The notes beneath the pieces were generated by a model. The model was not told the DNA's origin. It ran no database searches and worked only from the letters and a program-made list of their open reading frames with translations. Below are positions 10,411-22,189 of a DNA stretch of 64,000 bases, piece after piece. The DNA is taken from contig NC_057762.1 in assembly GCF_010389155.1 (NCBI RefSeq), forward strand, positions 124,001 to 188,000, given 5' to 3'. This stretch comes from Erigeron canadensis. Taxonomy: Eukaryota > Streptophyta > Magnoliopsida > Asterales > Asteraceae. A program made the position numbers and the translations under genes. The stretch's first letter is position 1. Each line of letters begins with the position of its first letter.

Positions 10411-12010
10411 TGATTAGGATCTTGAGCATTTGGGCAAGAATAGCCCGACCATCAGCTCGGTTAGACTCAACTAACTCATCAAGGCCATGATCAAATTCAA
10501 GGCTCGCCATTAGTGTTTGGAAGACATGAGGAATAACACCAGAGATTAGCTGCCGGTTGGCATTTCTAGCATCCTCGAGCTCCAATTCCATCCTGTTGAT
10601 CATAGCAGCAGATCCCTCCGATATCAGAGAAGCAATGTGGCTATGAGCAGCATCCAGGTTCTGGGTGACTTGGGATAATGTATCTTGGGACTCAGCCAGC
10701 TCCCTCCGAAGAGATTCAATCGTATCTACACTACCCACGGAGGACGAAGCAGCCCTGAGTGAAAGTAATTCTGCCCTGCATCTCCCCAAACTTTCCTCAA
10801 GATGGCGCATCCTAGATGCAGTAGCCGAGCAAATCATGCCAGCAGTAAAGGAAGCCTGGTCGGTCAAAGCGACAAGACTATGAGCAGGCATGGTGTCCAA
10901 CATTGCCCTCAAATGACCAGGAACCATCATATTTAGGCTCCAGCGGCAAAGCTTAGGATCAGGCAAGTCACCAAGTATGGCAATCCCTACAACCCACAAG
11001 AAATTGAAAACCTCGATGTATGAAAAGAGAAAAGGTACTAACTGCAATCTACGCTATACACTCACCAACGGTAGTTGCAACATCACCAGTTTTAGTAGTC
11101 CCAGATAACCCAGCACTTGTCCCAACATCGGCAATCCTCATTGTAGTGGCTCCAGTTTCACCAACTGGTTCCTTCCCAGACCTTCGACCAGGCTCAGCAG
11201 TTACAACTAAGAAAATAAAGGACGACAAGTACATAAACAAATAAAGGACTAAAGCAAGTACCAAAAATAAGCACATACCTGGGACAGTGCCAAAAGCTGG
11301 GGACGAAGTAGTTACAGCAGTATCCTCCCTGACTGATGAATCAAGTACAATAACCGGAGTGCTAATACCCATGGGATCTGCAGGGGGGAAGGCCCTTTGT
11401 CGATCCTCTGTCTCTTTATAGGAGGAACCCTCACACCAGCAAAAAATGGTTCTTCACCATCAGAAATGACCCTGGGCCTCCTACCAACCACCATTCCCCG
11501 AGGGTTCATGAAAATAGCCTCCCTAAGTGTTAACTCTAAACAAAGCACAATTAGAAAGGGAAAAGCAAAAAAGTAAACATTATTACTAATGGGTAATTTC
11601 AAGATATTATTGTCGAATTACCGAAAAAAGAAGCAGTACCTTCACAACACCAGGTGAGCACACACATATCAGGGTAACCCTCCCACGAGAAAGTAATCCC
11701 ACACAGATATAATATAACAGAGGGATAGGCGACCAGTGCAAAGGGCGACCTATGCACCTGATGCACCATGGGATTCTCCATAATGATCTGCTCATAATCA
11801 TCATCATTGAGAAACATGCCTGAATTCAACCTACTTCTATCGCATACACTCCTTAAATCTTGATGTACATATTCCTCGCTGAAGAACAAGAAACCCGGTC
11901 GCCAGCCCAGCATATCGGAATCACCTATGCCAAAAAAAAATACCAGGCCTTTCCTCCACCATTGCCTAACCATCACGGTTAACCCACCTAAAAAAAACCT
12001 AAATGTACAT
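10394..12010 (-). pseudogene. 'Putative gypsy-type transposon' gene, 3' exons, with coiled coil
   Basis: Minus-strand exons resemble the plant family annotated as putative gypsy-type transposon (Transposase_28-like). The exon near 12,005-11,620 reads RTFRFFLGGL.., then GWRPGFLFFSEEYVHQD and ends near CEG/GTACTG. The next exon (about 11,540-11,390) starts after a pyrimidine-rich TTTAG and includes MNPRGMVVGRRPR. The last exon (about 10,985-10,394) has an Ala/Leu/Glu-rich stretch (MRHLEESLGRCRAEL.., LRRELAESQDTLSQV) that looks like a long coiled coil. Exon boundaries are inferred from splice-like sites. The N-terminal part continues across the solo LTR at 12,630-12,805. The role of such proteins in retroelements is not established. 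Confidence 0.55.
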
Positions 12011-12624
12011 TTTTTGATCAAATAATCGCATTATGGCTCAACCGGAGGTGTGAGTTGGGTTATCAGTGTTAATCGGCGATTCCCTTACGGTCAGAGGGTC
12101 CGAGAGGCCGCTTTACGCCGGTTATCTTTTTGTTTAAGTCGATTTGGTCGACCTTAGGGTTTTGTTTAGGGTTTATTCGAAGGTCGAATAAACTATGAGT
12201 AATGGTTTTTGTATGTAATTCATATGATGTGTATCATGATGTGCCGTGAGTCTTCCTCCTCTATTTATATAGAGGGTAGATAATTTGGAGAGGAGGGTAA
12301 GAGAATTAGGGCAAATCTCTTTCTCCTTTTTAAATATCTTGTTTCCTTCTTGAGGAGATTTGTAGTAATCTTGTTACTAAATTATGTCCAAGTATATCGG
12401 AGCTTTGATATGTGTTTAATCGGATATTTATAGAGAATATCTTTATCCGACCTTTCTTGTATGTCTCCTCGGAGCTGGGTACTTGTTACCTTTGGAGCTC
12501 CGGGGTAATCATGTTGAACGGAGGTTAAGCTCCATTTATGGGTGTCAGTGGCTTTACCTGTACAAAGGTGGCTGCGTATTCTACTTCGGGTACGGAGCTA
12601 GAGCTCCGTATGGGTATATCATCA
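12011..12624 (-). repeat. Solo Tat LTR, minus strand
   Basis: It is the reverse complement of the LTR at 6,297-6,867 with moderate divergence, including the TATA region and the TGATGATATACCC start. No PBS follows its end. The flanks are TACAT (12,006-12,010) and TACGT (12,625-12,629), a 4-of-5 match to a 5-bp target duplication. The flanking coding frame rejoins in phase when the LTR and one duplicate are ignored. Both facts fit a solo LTR left by LTR-LTR recombination. Confidence 0.72.
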
Positions 12625-12805
12625 TACGTATCCCAAGCTCTACCTCGTATGCACGACAGATAACGATAAAGGACATTATCACGGTAATAGCTAAGGGATG
12701 AACAGTAGACAAGTAGAGGTCAAAGCGGTTGAGAATACCTAATAACCATGGGGACAAGGGAAACCTAAGGTTACCACCACAAAAGGGTGCAGTATACATA
12801 CCTAC
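12625..12805 (-). pseudogene. 5' part of the gypsy-type transposon gene, before the solo LTR
   Basis: The minus-strand frame reads GMYTAPFCGGNLRFPLSPWLLGILNRF.. then SFIVICRAYEVELGIR. It is the hydrophobic N-terminal domain that in this family precedes the RxFFxL segment found beyond the solo LTR. Similarity to the Copia tail (plus strand) begins near 12,806, so the gene is truncated at its 5' end by that junction. Confidence 0.5.
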
Positions 12806-14340
12806 AAACATATTCAGATATATCGCTGAGAATGCCAACTTTTCAAATGCTTAGATCTGGTCCTTAAACCTTATGAAAGATATAGCATTGTAATTTTGTA
12901 TATTTGGTCTTTATATAGAAGGTCTCGGGTACATACATGTGTTTGTATTGCTTTTCGGATGTATATTTGGGACAAGATATGCAAATATCTAATAAATTTC
13001 TTGAAATTATGGAGCTAATGTGGCCTTTGAGATTGGACAAGTAAGTCCTTGAGGTGTCTTTGTATACCTAGCCTGCCTAAAGCTTCCAAGTTGGAATAGG
13101 TTGTCACAAAGTTCGCTACATGGGTCTCATAGAAAGTCACGGGTTTTCATTAGTGCTTTAAAGTTATGTCACAAATATGCAAGTACTTAGCATTATGTAA
13201 TGTTGGGTATATTTCCGTAAGTGAGTCAAGTTATGTCGCTTTGCGTGTGAGAAATCACCGACCTGTCACCGCTGACTTGATTACTAAAGGCTTTCTCCAT
13301 ATACTCACCAAATGTCTTAATCTTAGTGCTTGTGTCGATTGTGGGAGTATATCTGAATGTGATTCAATTAAGTTCGCAAACGTGATTAAGTGGCATATTA
13401 GGCTACTCGGGTTACATGGTGACTGTCCTTGGCCAGGGTATATCGAAAGTGTCACAAACCAAAAGGAAACTGAAAGTACCAAGTGTTTAAGAAGACAAAC
13501 CTATTGGTAATCGTTTTTGGATCATTGTTCAAAACTAATAATAAGAGAATTATATCTCGCTTCTAGGCTTATGTAACATGCTAAACTGATCTAATCAGCA
13601 GTAACTTTAGCTCTTGTAACTATGTTATTCGTTTATATTCAGTGTATGTGTGTGTGTTATGTTTTTCGTGAAGTGTTTAAATTTTATTTGTATTGTTGTA
13701 AAATAAAAGTTCCTATTGCACGAGAGACGGAGTCAGAATAGAATCTAGTTTCCGAGAGGACTCAACTACGTTCTATGAACATTGAATAAATGAGTAGGGT
13801 AGTTAAGTGATAGTGTAGTGATCAAAAGCTAAAAGAAAGTGTGTCATATTAACAGAATATGGGTTTAAGGAAAAGAACACAGAGTTGTTGATTTCAATAA
13901 GCAGATATTGAGTTAATTTATGCTTACTTCTTAGAAAGAAGATTTTCATTAGAATGAACACAGAGTTGTTCATAGTTTTGAATTTAATCTTTAAAAGATC
14001 TATTTTAATCCTTAGAAAGAAGATTTTCTTAGAATGAATACCGAGATTATTCATAGTTTGGATTTGATCTTTGAAAACATTTTGGTCATATCAAAAGGAT
14101 TTGGAACAGAGATTCCTAATAATTTTGATCATATATGTGCAAAATTCGAAAGTGCTTACAGTGAATTATTTAACCTTAATCTGACCTAGGTTAATAATCG
14201 ATTGTAAAGTATATTCATATTATTTTGCTATTTTATTCATTTCTTCAGATTGTATGTCATTACTTGGAGAAGATTTGATATTTTTGTTGAGATGTGCAGG
14301 ACAATGGACAAATGTTTGATTTTGTAGGTTATCAAGCAAG
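12806..14340 (+). other. Second copy of the Copia 3' noncoding tail
   Basis: 12,806-13,480 is homologous to 3,770-4,385 in the same orientation. No pol is attached. 13,510-14,340 has no recognisable gene. It contains a tandem duplication of about 80 bp at roughly 13,925-14,085, each copy with 'ttagaaagaagattttc' and an inverted TGAACA..TGTTCA. The sequence leads into the hairpin LTR. Confidence 0.55.
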
Positions 14341-14399
14341 GTCTTACAACAGAATCAAGATATGGATTATACAAATCCATATGGTGAAGAAAATGCATC

Positions 14400-15302
14400 T
14401 GTTACATATAGTCTTATATACACACTTCCAATAGGTAATATTGTCGACACTGTTTCTGCGTATTCACAGCAGTTGAAGTGTGTCAGGCTAATGCTAGTTC
14501 TGTGTATCTTTACAGCAGTTAAAGCATTAGTTGAGTTAATGTCAGTTCTGCGTCTTGACAGCAGTAAAGACATTAACTCAGAGTACAATGTCGGTTCAGC
14601 GTCTTGAGAGCAGTAAAGACATTTACTCACCATATTCTAAGTGTTATTTGAGGGTTTTTAGGAACAAGAAAAAAGTCTTGCTTGGTCAAAGTAAGAACAC
14701 TCAAATATTCATTTGAGAGTTTCTAAGAAACAAGCAAAAATATGCTTGTTCTCAAGAACTCTCAAATGGTTTGAGAGTTTCTGTGGAAACAAGCAAAAGT
14801 ATATTATGCCCACAGAAACACGCAAACAGGCCAAAACCCTAATGGGCTTGGGCGCAGAAACACGCATGGGCCTGCGTGTTTAAGAACACGCAAAGTGTCA
14901 TTTGCGTGTTCCTAAGTCTTTGCCTATAAATAGAGGGTGTGTGTATACGTGTTCCAACAAGAGTGTAGAGAGAGAAACGAGCAAATCCTAGAGAGAGAAA
15001 ACTAAGAACACATACGGTTGATCTCATGGGTAATACTCATCTCGTGCACGAACCGCAAACACACACCCGGCCACCAAACGGCTCGTAGATTGCAAATTAC
15101 CACGTGTTTGGTAAGGTGCGTCCGGGGAGCCGTTCCCGGAGTGTTTATCATCACGTAAAAGATATATATATATATATATAGTGATATATATCATCTAAAG
15201 GTAGATATATAAACCGTGGGTTATCTCGAGGAATTTCCGCACCTCGACATATCCTTAAGTCGATCATTGGTTTGATAGTAGTGCAAGATCAGAGGGACTC
15301 AC
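14400..15302 (+). repeat. Copia LTR, second copy, with intact TATA region
   Basis: 14,424-14,928 matches the hairpin U3 at 5,786-6,296. The hairpins continue to 14,911: for example GAACACGCAAA/TTTGCGTGTTC is a perfect 11-bp stem just before CCTATAAATAG at about 14,929. The R/U5 part contains a (TA)n run at about 15,160-15,190 and the block 'gaggaatttccgcacctcga', similar to the U5 ends of other Copia LTRs here. The 5' boundary is uncertain. On the 3' side homology to an Athila LTR starts near 15,303, with no Copia PBS between. Confidence 0.7.
14927..14940 (+). promoter_or_regulatory. TATA box of the hairpin Copia LTR
   Basis: GCCTATAAATAGAG lies 16 bp after the last U3 hairpin. The first copy of this LTR is broken exactly here. 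Confidence 0.65.
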
Positions 15303-15907
15303 ACATGATCTTAATTGTCTAAGGTTTAGAAAGTTGGCTTCATGTCATGGACTGGTAAAGAATAATTCAATAGTAATAGGATTAAGTGTGTTAACGGATT
15401 GGTAATTTGGTAGACAAGATTGTCATTAAAATAGGTAAACAAACTAATTGGTTAGGCAACTATAGGTGGATAGGGTGGTACTCACACTTGTAGCTAATCG
15501 GTTAGGGGATTTGAGTAGGAGACAAGGATTTGTTAGCGGATAGGGTGGTACTCACGTGACCGAGTCTGGTAACTTATTTAGATCTCAACTATGGTATTGA
15601 ATAGTGCAATCTGAAACATGTCATGGATCTGATTCGAGGTAGATGACTTTTTATTTTATTGTTTTTTTATTAAAATCTTTTTGTTGTATCTTTCGACACG
15701 GCCTGCCCCGGTAATACCGGATTTAATTGTCTTTTATTTTCATTAGTTTACTTAGTGACAAAACCCCCCCAACAAATCTTAGTATTACTTGATCTTGCTT
15801 AGTTATTAAACATAGTCCCTGCAAACGAACCTGGTCTTACCTATAGCTATATTACAAACGAACAGATCCACTGTCCGTGAGTGTGTCTTTAGTTTGGCGC
15901 CGCATCA
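15303..15907 (+). repeat. Athila 5' LTR, 5'-truncated
   Basis: It is a direct repeat of the last part of the 3' LTR (about 20,436 to 21,086), with more than 95 percent visual identity over long blocks. It ends GCATCA at 15,907, followed by the PBS. Compared with the 3' LTR it lacks about 55 bp before its end and roughly 940 bp at its start, where the Copia LTR abuts. Confidence 0.88.
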
Positions 15908-15909
15908 AG

Positions 15910-15931
15910 TTTTTGGCGCCGCTGCCAGGGA
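15910..15931 (+). other. Athila primer-binding site
   Basis: The sequence reads TTTTTGGCGCCGCTGCCAGG just after the LTR end. TGGCGCCG.TGCC-type sites are complementary to the 3' end of tRNA-Asp and characterise Athila elements. Confidence 0.85.
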
Positions 15932-16214
15932 CTATTTAACTAGAAATTTAGTAAGATTTTGTAATTCAGCCCTTTTTCGTGTTTACTCACGAGGAAGTTA
16001 CTTTTCTTTCTTTTTATTTTCCGTCTAGCTTAAGTTAGTTTAGGTTTTATTTTCATTAATATAAAAAACCCAAAAAAAACTAAAAAATTTTAAAAATACA
16101 AAAATATTTTCTTTTATTTGTCTAGATTAATTTTAGTTTTTGTCTTTTCTTTTTATTATCGATAACTTTTTCTTTTCACGGGTGTAGTTAGTTTCTGTTT
16201 TGCAGGTGCTACCA

Positions 16215-18540
16215 ATGGCTTACGAAGATTGTGATTCTGATGAAGAATATGAAGATTATGACCCCAACTTGGAAGAGATTATGGATTTCATGCAACAAGA
16301 AGGTGAAACATGAGTAGCTGCTTGGAGGAGAATGAGAGAGATGGTTAAAGCATTTTGGGAACTTGGACCGCCAAATTTTTATTGGGAAAACAAGGAGAAA
16401 CTTGAATGTATCTCTACAAGTTGGTATTACACGGGACTACATGATAGTGCTAGGAATGCATTGAACATTGCTTGTGGTCGTAACTTTCTTCTTAATTCTT
16501 TAGAAGAAGCATACGTTTTCTTGGAGTAGTATAGTCAAGTGAGGAAGGAAAAATCACCGGAGCATCGCCTATTCATCAAGGATTTGTATAACTTCACTGT
16601 TGTGTATGATGATATTCCATTTCCCAATGAGTCATCCCCCAAAGATGGAGATGTAATACCACATCGGGAATAAACCAAGATTCATCTTACTGATGTGGAT
16701 AACCATTCCTCAATTACAGATGTAGTCCAGGTCGAAAAGGAGCAAGAGCTGGGTGAAACAAGCAAAATCGAAGAATCTGAAAACGGTCAAATGCACCCAG
16801 TGCTACTGGTCCCTCAAGCCAGCGCCGCTAGTGACAACCTGCGCCGCTGGGAGCCCCAACAACAGCTCAGATTTTCGCGAAACTTCATTTTTATCTCATT
16901 TTGAAGGTGCCGATGAAGCCCAAATCTCTAGCAAATGCAAAACCAATCAACATAAGGTTACTTCAAGCACCAAGGGTGGACAATCTTTCAAGGTGGGAAC
17001 AAGAGCATGTAATCCCGAAACAAGAGGAGTTGAATCAAAGTGAAGCACCACATCCGGAACCAAACAAGAGGAAGCTTGTTGATGTTGATATCGTTTCGTC
17101 AACTGATGGTGAAGTGCAGGTCATAAGGGAGCCAAACGAAGAAGAAATGGAAGAAATCGGGAGACTCTCAGCGCCGCTGGTGGCCCCTGCAGTTCAAATT
17201 TGCTTGAAAATTCGTTCTTTGCTCAACCGTTCGATACTGAGGACTTTGAACTTGATCTATTTGAAGGAGAAACTAACGAAGAAGAGGAGGAAACTAGTGT
17301 TCTCAAAGATGAGATGCAAGAAGATTCAACCCCAAAGAAAGACGATCATGACACACCACATCTGGAACCGCACGAGTCGAGTAAGGAGAATGGGAATGAC
17401 CGTGTTGATGTGGTATTGGAAGAAGAGAGTCAAGTAGTTTGGGATGATGCCGAATGTGAAGACGAATTTGAGATCATTTGGATGAAAAGTTAGTGACGAC
17501 CCCGACCATGGAAACCAAGATTGTATCCACCATTAGGAAGATGCCACCCGACATTGAAGCTCATAAGGAAGAATGGGTAAACATCAATTGGGAGAAGTCC
17601 AATGTCGAATGTGAGGACTTCTCACCTTTCAAACATAGACCCCCCAACACTTTAAGTGTGGGGGAGTCCATAATCCCACTGACTCGAGACAAAGTGAATT
17701 ATATGTTCACTTATTTAGGTAAGTATTCTGAACCCTCTATCGATTTTACATTTATACCTGATAATAGTTGGCAGGTCCAGAGATTGAAAGCTTAAAAGTG
17801 AAAAAAGAGATTGAAGAACCGGAACCTAGCCCAGACAGAAGCAGCACCGCTCCAACTGCTGTGGAGCGCCGCTCATGGCACCAGGACAACAACCAGTGCC
17901 ACTGGGAAGACCACCAGCGCCACTGGTATCTTCAGATCAACATCCAGTGCCGCTGACAGCCCTGTTTCAAACAGATTCGTGTTTTGAATTCATTTTCACT
18001 CCGGAATGGAAGTCCAGAGTGCCGATGCCGCTGATATCTTTCAAAAGGATCATGGCATGGTAGAAGGAGCCAGACAAAGAGCATACGGCTCCAATGATAG
18101 CCGAAGTTGAGGACACAGGACAACATCATTTGCAAGCTAAGTCGGGTTATCCAGGGAGCTCTTTTACTCTAACTTATTGCTATTCAACTTGCATTGAGTT
18201 AGAAAATATTAGGGTTAGTAGTAATTTTATGCACTACTTGTTTTTGGACCTAGCTCCCGACCCTTTAGAATGGATGGATATAAGCCTTAACATGAAATAC
18301 TTTAAGGTTCCATGTCATAAGGGAATTCTTGAAATGGTATACGTTAGGATGAAAGGATACATTTTTAAGATGACTTTTACAAAGGAAATGAATAATTTTG
18401 ACATCTTAAAAATGAAATGGATTTTTGTTAAGGTGAAAGAAATGGTTTGGGTAATGGTCAAGATTAAATTCACATTTTACTCACCTTATTCGCGTAAACC
18501 ACCTGACACTTTAAGTGTGGAGGCCTTTAAGACCCCGTGA
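16215..18540 (+). pseudogene. Remnant Athila gag region of a polymerase-less derivative
   Basis: The ATG at 16,215 opens a short acidic frame (MAYEDCDSDEEYEDYD..) ending at 16,311. The next frame, 16,332-16,529, resembles Athila gag (FWELGPPNFYWENKEKLECI). Later frames are Glu/Asp-rich and interrupted. No protease, RT, RNase H or integrase motif was found between the two LTRs, so the internal region is a non-autonomous derivative. The CAGCGCCGCTGG-type motif recurs at about 16,823, 17,170 and 17,840-17,955. The phrase CTTTAAGTGTGG occurs at 17,650 and 18,508. Confidence 0.65.
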
Positions 18541-19495
18541 TGGTAAGTTTGGGAATGAGTCCGGCTGAAGACTCGGTAAATTTAGCGCTTCTTGGGAGGA
18601 AACCCATGTTTTGGTTTTATTTTTCATGCATTAGACCATATTGTTTAATAATAATATTACTTCTTGTTCTATTTCGGTTGAACAAGCAAGTAATTGTGTT
18701 TTTCATTTTTGTTTTTTCTTTTCCGTTTTGATATTTTGATTTAAATGTGCAGACGACAGGTTAATCATGAGCTTTATAGATCATTTCAAGTAGTAAGGAG
18801 GAGAACATAAAGGAACAAGGTTACACGAGCTCAAAGAAGTGTAGTGGCATGACTGTAGTGTGAGAGTATGTCTAAGTAGTCACTCACAAGTACACAAACG
18901 AATGAAATGTAAATGCCTTGCTAGTAGCTAGTAGATCTGATTGCTATACAAACCTTAATTAAGTGCTTAACTAGTCAGCAGAAGGAAGTAAGATTGAGTT
19001 GTAAGACATGTGGAATTATAGAACGGTTTTAGAGGTATTAAAATGAATATAAGGTTAACTTTTAGTTTAGACTGACTGATTATCTTTACCTCTAGCTATA
19101 GCTTACTGATTTTGTCTTAAAGCTTTCTCAAAAACAAATTGCATAACTAGCTTTGAATGTTTTGAAAAGTAGAAAAGTTTTGTCACTTAAGTTGTCCGCT
19201 CATCATTTTAAAGTTTTTATTTTTCTTTTGGACAATTTGCTTGAGGACAAGCAAAAGCTTAAGTGTGGGGGTATTTTTATTTTTCTTTTGAGTTGTGATC
19301 CACAAGCTCATATGAGAGCTAGAGTGGAGATCGCGGATTATTACTATGATCCAGGATCTATGAGGGATCAAGAGAAGAGGAGGTTACGGTAACTCATACT
19401 CCTTCAAAGTCAGAGTCGGATTCTGATTTTGAGACTGAGACTGAGACTAAGAATGAGCGAAGCAAGAGCAAGAAGAAGAAGCAAAGGAAGTAGAT
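18541..19495 (+). other. Athila 3' noncoding region with PPT
   Basis: It contains the phrase 'agcgcttcttgggaggaaac' at 18,580 and 'gcttaagtgtgggggta' at 19,257, both conserved in plant Athila tails as far as I know. It ends in a purine-rich run (AGAAGAAGAAGCAAAGGAAG, about 19,470-19,490) directly before the LTR start. No gene is supported. Confidence 0.65.
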
Positions 19496-21086
19496 TGATG
19501 AGCGATAAATATATAGACTTTTACCGCACTATTCTTGGCCACTTAATGGCATAATATGTGATTTCAGGTTCATTGCTCGTGGCATGATGGAAAAACACCA
19601 AGAAATGGTGATAAAGGACTTAAAGAAAGATAAATGATGGTTCGATGAAGGTTCGGGTCGAGTTTTAAAACTTAAGATGAAGAAACTTGTGTTGACATGA
19701 AGCCTATGACCATGTGTTAGTACTTTGGGGATAACATCTTCATACGGACTCCGTTTCTGACGAGTAAGCTCTCCACGGAAAGTCGAGAGAAAGATCTACA
19801 GCTTTTGTGTTGAGCCTGAAGCATCCAGAGCTGCTCATTTCTCTTTAGCACCGCTGGAAGTCATCCTAAAGCTAACAAGCGCCGCTGGTGGCACTACCAG
19901 CGCCACTCCTCACCCAGAAAGCATGCCCAGCGCCGCTGGAACCTCACGAACGCTGCTCCTACTCCATGAGCGCCGCTGGGACTTTCCCAGCGCCGCTCTG
20001 AAGGTCGGTTCAGCTAGGGTTTGGCCCTAAAACCTATAAATACCCCTCTAAAACCCTAGGGCCGCAACAATACTTCCTCCAGACGACTTTAGGGGCTATT
20101 CTAGGGTATTTTCATCGGATCTAAACCCTCACAACACCTCCATATCATCCGAAAGATCAAGCATCGATTCTTTACAACATAATCATCAATAAATTCTCTA
20201 TTTCATTGTCGGTACATTATGTTTTCATATATTACTGATTGTGATTGTTCTTTTATTATGAGTAGCTGAATAAGTAATCATCTACTAAGATGAAGTGACA
20301 TGATTATGTGATGGTTGCATGTAGATACACTTAGCATTTTGTCGTGATCTTGATATACTTAATCCTTGTTAATTATTGTTGAATTGTTGGTTTTGTATGC
20401 ATGCTTGTAATGGTATTATTGGTGTGTCTTCATGTTCTTGATTGTCTAAGGTTTAGATAGTTGGATTTATATCATGGACTGGTAAAGAATAATTCAATAG
20501 TAATAGGATTAAGTGTGTTAACGGATTGGTAATTCGGTAGACAATATTGTCATTGAAATAGCTAAACAAACTAATTGGTTAGGCAACTATAGGTGGATAG
20601 GGTGGTACTCACACTTGTAGCTAATCGGTTTGGGGATTCGAGTAGGAGACAAGGATTTGTTAGCGAATAGGGTGGTACCCACGTGACCGAGTGTGGTAAC
20701 TTATTTAGATCTCAACTATGGTATTGAATAGTGCAACCTGAAACATGTCATGGATCTGATTCGAGGTAGATGACTTTTTACTTTATTGTTTTTTAATTAA
20801 AATCTTTTCGTTGTGTCTTTCGACACGGCCTGCCCCGGTAATACCGTATTTAATTGTCTTTTATTTTCATTAGTTTACTTAGTGACAAAACCCCCCAACA
20901 AATCTTAGTATTACTTGATCTTGCTTAGTTCTTAAACATAGTCCCTGCGAACGAACCTGGTCTTACCTATAGCTATATTACAAACGAACAGATCTACTGT
21001 CCGTGAGTGTGTATTTAGTTTGGTATTTCCTTGATTTTATAAATTTAAAACTTGATTGCTTTTAATTATACACAAACGACACATCA
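19496..21086 (+). repeat. Athila 3' LTR, full length
   Basis: The 1,591-bp LTR starts TGATGAGCGATAAATATATA, the usual Athila opening, and ends ACACATCA. Its last 600 bp repeats the 5' LTR. A TATA box (CCTATAAATACCCC) lies at about 20,033. The 150 bp before that box hold seven copies of the CCAGCGCCGCTGG-type motif (about 19,850-20,000). Confidence 0.88.
19848..20002 (+). repeat. CCAGCGCCGCTGG motif array in Athila U3
   Basis: Seven exact or near copies of a 13-bp near-palindrome lie in an otherwise ordinary sequence, ending about 30 bp before the TATA box. It is the same motif as in the gag linker of the second Athila (60,174-60,358). Confidence 0.75.
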
Positions 21087-21154
21087 TAGATTGATGACAA
21101 AGACAAGACGAAGACATTTATTTTAACATCTAGATGCTATTGCCAGGGGGAGTC
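21087..21154 (+). other. Copia 3' internal remnant with PPT
   Basis: The short piece ends TGCCAGGGGGAGTC, a Copia-type PPT, right before TGTAAGTGCACG. Everything upstream of it in that Copia element is lost; the Athila LTR abuts it. Confidence 0.6.
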
Positions 21155-21683
21155 TGTAAGTGCACGTCTATGTCAATAGTAGTCTCGATTGTTCGGGCTT
21201 ATATTGTAATATGTCTTTGTAATGTGATTGTCATTAATGAACTTTGTATTATGCATAGAATACTAGATTAAGTGAGAGTATTGAATGTATAATGATAATC
21301 TACTAAGTGAATTGCGACCTTGCAATTCACCATATGAATACGACCCCGTATTTACAAGGACAAATACGAGGCTAGAGCATGAATACGACCCGTATTTGGG
21401 TCGAGCTGGACTAGAAATACGAGGTGGGCATGCTGAAGCCCAGTCGTGTGTTTTTCTATATATACCGAACCCTAACAGAGATTAGGGTTGAACATTTTTC
21501 GAATTATTAAGCAGGTATTGCTAGGTTATAGTCGTCAAAGGTTGGTCCGCTAGCCTGAAGAAGATCTGCGAGGCAGCAAATTATCTAGAGGCTTTGTTGC
21601 GAATCAACAAGTTATAGAGAGGGATTCCGCACCTCTAAATAACTGGAGCAAACTATTAACAATCCGTTTCAAGGGAACTTACA
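21155..21683 (+). repeat. Copia LTR, plus strand
   Basis: The 529-bp LTR starts TGTAAGTGCACG and ends GGGAACTTACA. It has a PPT on its left, a TATA-like CTATATATACC at about 21,457, and the U5 block GAGAGGGATTCCGCACCTCT. Its ends match those of the 7,956-8,618 LTR, so they are related subfamilies. U3 holds five AATACGA/CCTCGTATT-type motifs at 21,320-21,430. Confidence 0.75.
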
Positions 21684-21989
21684 CTACTGACGTCAGCACG
21701 AGGAGCGTTTTGTATCCTTTATTTTGCATATTACACAACGTTCAATCACCGTTTAAGCATACTAACACAATCATAACTTTGGTTCTACATTCTTGTACCT
21801 GCAAAACAATAATATAATACACAAACATAACAATAAACATAAACAGAACTTACATTGAAGTTCAAACGTTATCTTTAAATACAAACGCAAGTCCAAATGA
21901 CTTATTATTTAAACGATTACAAACATATTCCTAAAACAAAAACGTTAATCAAATCTACTTTGCTATTGTCACACAAATCTACATCTACA
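21684..21989 (-). repeat. Minus-strand LTR fragment
   Basis: It is homologous to 8,310-8,618 in the same orientation, including 'ctgacgtcagcacgagga'. On the minus strand it begins TGTAGATGTAGATT, the LTR start. The distal part is missing and it joins the previous LTR end to end. Confidence 0.75.
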
Positions 21990-22059
21990 ACATGTATTAA
22001 TATGTAATATTAATGTCATAAGTCTCGTGTCTAGCGTTAGACACGGGTTTAAAATCTAG
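21990..22059 (+). mobile_element. Helitron 3' terminus fragment
   Basis: An 18-bp hairpin region (GTGTCTAGCGTTAGACAC, 22,027-22,044) is followed 11 bases later by CTAG and then T. This is the typical plant Helitron 3' end. No matching 5' end remains. Confidence 0.5.
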
Positions 22060-22189
22060 TAAAATAACTATACTAGCATTTACATCAATGAGGTTTAGAT
22101 TAATAACCACATGGTTACCACCGCCGCCATTAGCATGCACCACCCGTTGTTGCCACCGCCGCCGCATTGTGCGAGTACCCATCTCGTTT

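Noticed and set aside
16201..18540. A host gene encoding an acidic protein
   Set aside because: It sits between Athila PBS and PPT, resembles Athila gag and carries several stops.
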